DNA from: Ichthyophonus hoferi | Taxonomy: Eukaryota > Opisthokonta > Ichthyosporea > Ichthyophonida > Ichthyophonidae | NCBI GenBank assembly: GCA_002751075.1 | Contig: NAOQ01000008.1 | Location: 5,003 to 15,789 of the forward strand | Reading direction: 5' to 3' | Length of the DNA: 10,787 nt | In this document: positions 9,815-10,787 of the stretch, one piece after another | Layout: each line of letters begins with the position of its first letter | Numbering within the stretch: the stretch's first letter is position 1 | The notes under the pieces: generated by a model | What the model was told of the DNA's origin: nothing | What the model saw: only the letters and a program-made list of their open reading frames with translations | Databases searched by the model: none | Made by a program: the position numbers and the translations under genes

Positions 9815-9831
9815 CTTTTAGTCACTAAAAG
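9815..9831. repeat. Near-continuous palindrome CTTTTAGTCACTAAAAG
   Basis: Eight-base perfect arms around a single C. This could be a dimeric factor site or chance in AT-rich DNA. Confidence 0.6.
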
Positions 9832-9915
9832 CAATGACACTTTGGTATTTGATAGATGACGACACTAAAGTAGCTTTAAATTTTTATAGCTTTTTATTAA
9901 AGTTTGTTGTGCACA

Positions 9916-9957
9916 CAAAAAACAAAAACAAAAACAAAAACAAAAACAAACAAAAAA
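9916..9957. repeat. CAAAAA hexanucleotide array
   Basis: About six CAAAAA units, slightly irregular at both ends. It lies directly before the hairpin at 9964-9986 and could be the A-rich arm of a larger imperfect foldback, since TTGTG...A-rich is mirrored by T-rich...CACAA at about 9986-10006. Confidence 0.8.
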
Positions 9958-9963
9958 CAAGAA

Positions 9964-9986
9964 AGCATGTACGTGTGGTACATGCT
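9964..9986. repeat. Perfect hairpin, 9-bp arms
   Basis: AGCATGTAC and GTACATGCT are exact reverse complements around a 5-base GTGTG loop. The flanking A-rich and T-rich tracts could lengthen the stem imperfectly. Confidence 0.85.
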
Positions 9987-10034
9987 CTTTTTTTTGGTTC
10001 ACACAATCTTACTTACAATAGTTATTTCAATTAC

Positions 10035-10085
10035 GCGCGGGAAATGCGTCAATTAACAATTGACCAATGAGAATGGCTCTATTGG
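10035..10085. promoter_or_regulatory. E2F-like site with CCAAT boxes, possible promoter
   Basis: GCGCGGGAAA at 10035-10044 (TTTCCCGCGC on the minus strand) matches the E2F/DP consensus. CCAAT at 10064-10068 and ATTGG at 10081-10085 form an opposed pair 12 bases apart. Such groupings are typical of animal growth-regulated promoters. The GC-rich core stands out from AT-rich surroundings. On the minus strand, a perfect splice donor GTAAGTAAG follows at about 10016, so a short untranslated first exon could start here and feed the left-hand gene. No transcript evidence is available. Confidence 0.35.
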
Positions 10086-10108
10086 TTCTTTGAAAACACT
10101 TAATGCCA

Positions 10109-10114
10109 TTTATT
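10109..10114 (-). terminator. Possible poly(A) signal AATAAA
   Basis: AATAAA reads on the minus strand about 130 bases beyond the candidate stop codon at 10242-10244. It would close the right-hand gene just before the CCAAT/E2F-like cluster. Position alone supports it. Confidence 0.3.
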
Positions 10115-10241
10115 GTAATAAAAAACTATTTAGTTCAAAAAAAATGTTACTGTTATCCGTGGCATATCATATAATTTTTAAGAGTTTATAATTTCTTTAA
10201 AATAAAAAATATATTTAAAAAATATTTAAATACACACATGA

Positions 10242-10283
10242 TTAATGTAAAATACGTAGCATCCTTTTGTTGGACAAATGACG
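10242..10283 (-). CDS. Candidate terminal exon of the right-hand gene
   Basis: Acceptor GCCAG is followed by 13 codons (RHLSNKRMLRILH) and TAA, in phase 0 with the preceding exon. A pyrimidine-rich stretch lies about 40 bases upstream, farther than usual. An AATAAA signal on the same strand sits at 10109-10114, about 130 bases past the stop. In DNA this AT-rich, a 13-codon open stretch and an AATAAA both arise easily by chance. If the gene instead continues to 4711, this exon is false or alternative. Confidence 0.35.
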   Translation of the reverse strand, partial: RHLSNKRMLRILH

Positions 10284-10538
10284 CTGGCAATGTTTTATGT
10301 TTATAAAATTGGGAAGAAGAGAAAACGACTATGGAGTGATTATTACATATCCATGTATATATGTAACTATTTTTTAAGGTATTTTTTTCTTTTTAAAGGA
10401 ATTACGTTGTTTTAAAAACCGTATTACATATTACAGATAACAAAAAGAAAGAAAAAAATGAATTGTCAGCTTTTTACTAATACTTTATGTGTACTGATGC
10501 TAACCACAATAGTATGATAATAGTTATTATTTACTTAC

Positions 10539-10731
10539 AACGTAATATAGTACCCCTTTTTGATTGATCTCCTTGCGGAATAGCCATGTTAGTGCCTAAA
10601 TAAATCAAAGCATCAATTCCCTTTGATACATTCCATGATACTCCAATTATCAATCAACACACATATAACCAAAACATAGATTAAAATTAGGTTACCATAT
10701 TAATGATGCCAATGCCTATCGCCATTTGATT
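10539..10731 (-). CDS. Two exons of a membrane-protein-like gene, incomplete at its 5' side
   Basis: Exon 10696-10731 lies between acceptor CTCCTCAG and donor GTAACC and is open in only one frame: 12 codons, including MAIGIGIINM. Exon 10539-10595 follows acceptor TTTAG, ends at the consensus donor GTAAGT and adds 19 codons, ALTWLFRKEINQKGVLYYV. Both exons are phase 0, so they join cleanly. The run from MAIG to WLF is hydrophobic and is followed by basic residues, as at the cytosolic end of a membrane helix. The sequence from 10732 to the window edge reads as the 3' end of another intron, with a branch-point-like TGCTAAT and a pyrimidine-rich tail, so earlier exons lie outside. The next exon could be 10242-10283 or, by the single-gene model, the exon ending at 4711. 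The family is not recognised. Confidence 0.6.
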
Positions 10732-10787
10732 CTGAGGAGTAAATAAGAATATTAGCAACGCTAGTACTAGAAGATGGCCTATGCCAA

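Noticed and set aside
9834-10070. 78-codon ORF with KNKNKNKNK
   Set aside because: It runs through the CAAAAA array and the hairpin, and its composition is that of the repeat.

Overview
The window looks like AT-rich nuclear DNA from a eukaryote. Genes are split into short exons bounded by GT/AG introns. There are no bacterial-style long ORFs, and simple repeats, minisatellites and decayed transposons are common. An animal, perhaps an early-branching one, fits the short exons and the E2F/CCAAT-type sites, but the lineage cannot be fixed from sequence alone. Exons were called by eye from open reading, splice sites and matching intron phases.

Minus strand, 0.2-4.7 kb: a phase-consistent chain of six exons (4633-4711, 3301-3380, 1645-1758, 1185-1250, 356-436, 185-214). 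It encodes a very acidic protein of 131 residues from its internal ATG, or 149 if the first exon is coding throughout. I do not recognise the family. The introns carry a 42-bp minisatellite right next to one splice acceptor, a TACA array with a 24-bp period and an ACTAT-type pentanucleotide array.

Minus strand, 10.2-10.7 kb: two further exons (10696-10731 and 10539-10595) encode a hydrophobic, membrane-like stretch. Either they end in a small terminal exon at 10242-10283, or they splice in phase straight to the exon ending at 4711. In the second case the whole window is one membrane-protein gene with a 5.8-kb intron.

5.7-9.6 kb: a nest of old mobile elements. The outer one is an LTR-retrotransposon fossil (5' LTR 5679-7011, 3' LTR 9315-9640) with a primer-binding-like site and a polypurine tract. 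Its 5' LTR holds a 905-bp insertion, which includes one copy of an unclassified coding repeat ('repeat X'). A second, inverted copy of X fills most of the interior and is itself split by a 936-bp insertion.

9.64-10.24 kb: a CAAAAA array, a perfect 9-bp-arm hairpin, a palindrome, and an E2F-like site with CCAAT boxes and a nearby consensus splice donor. This could be a promoter for the gene on the left.
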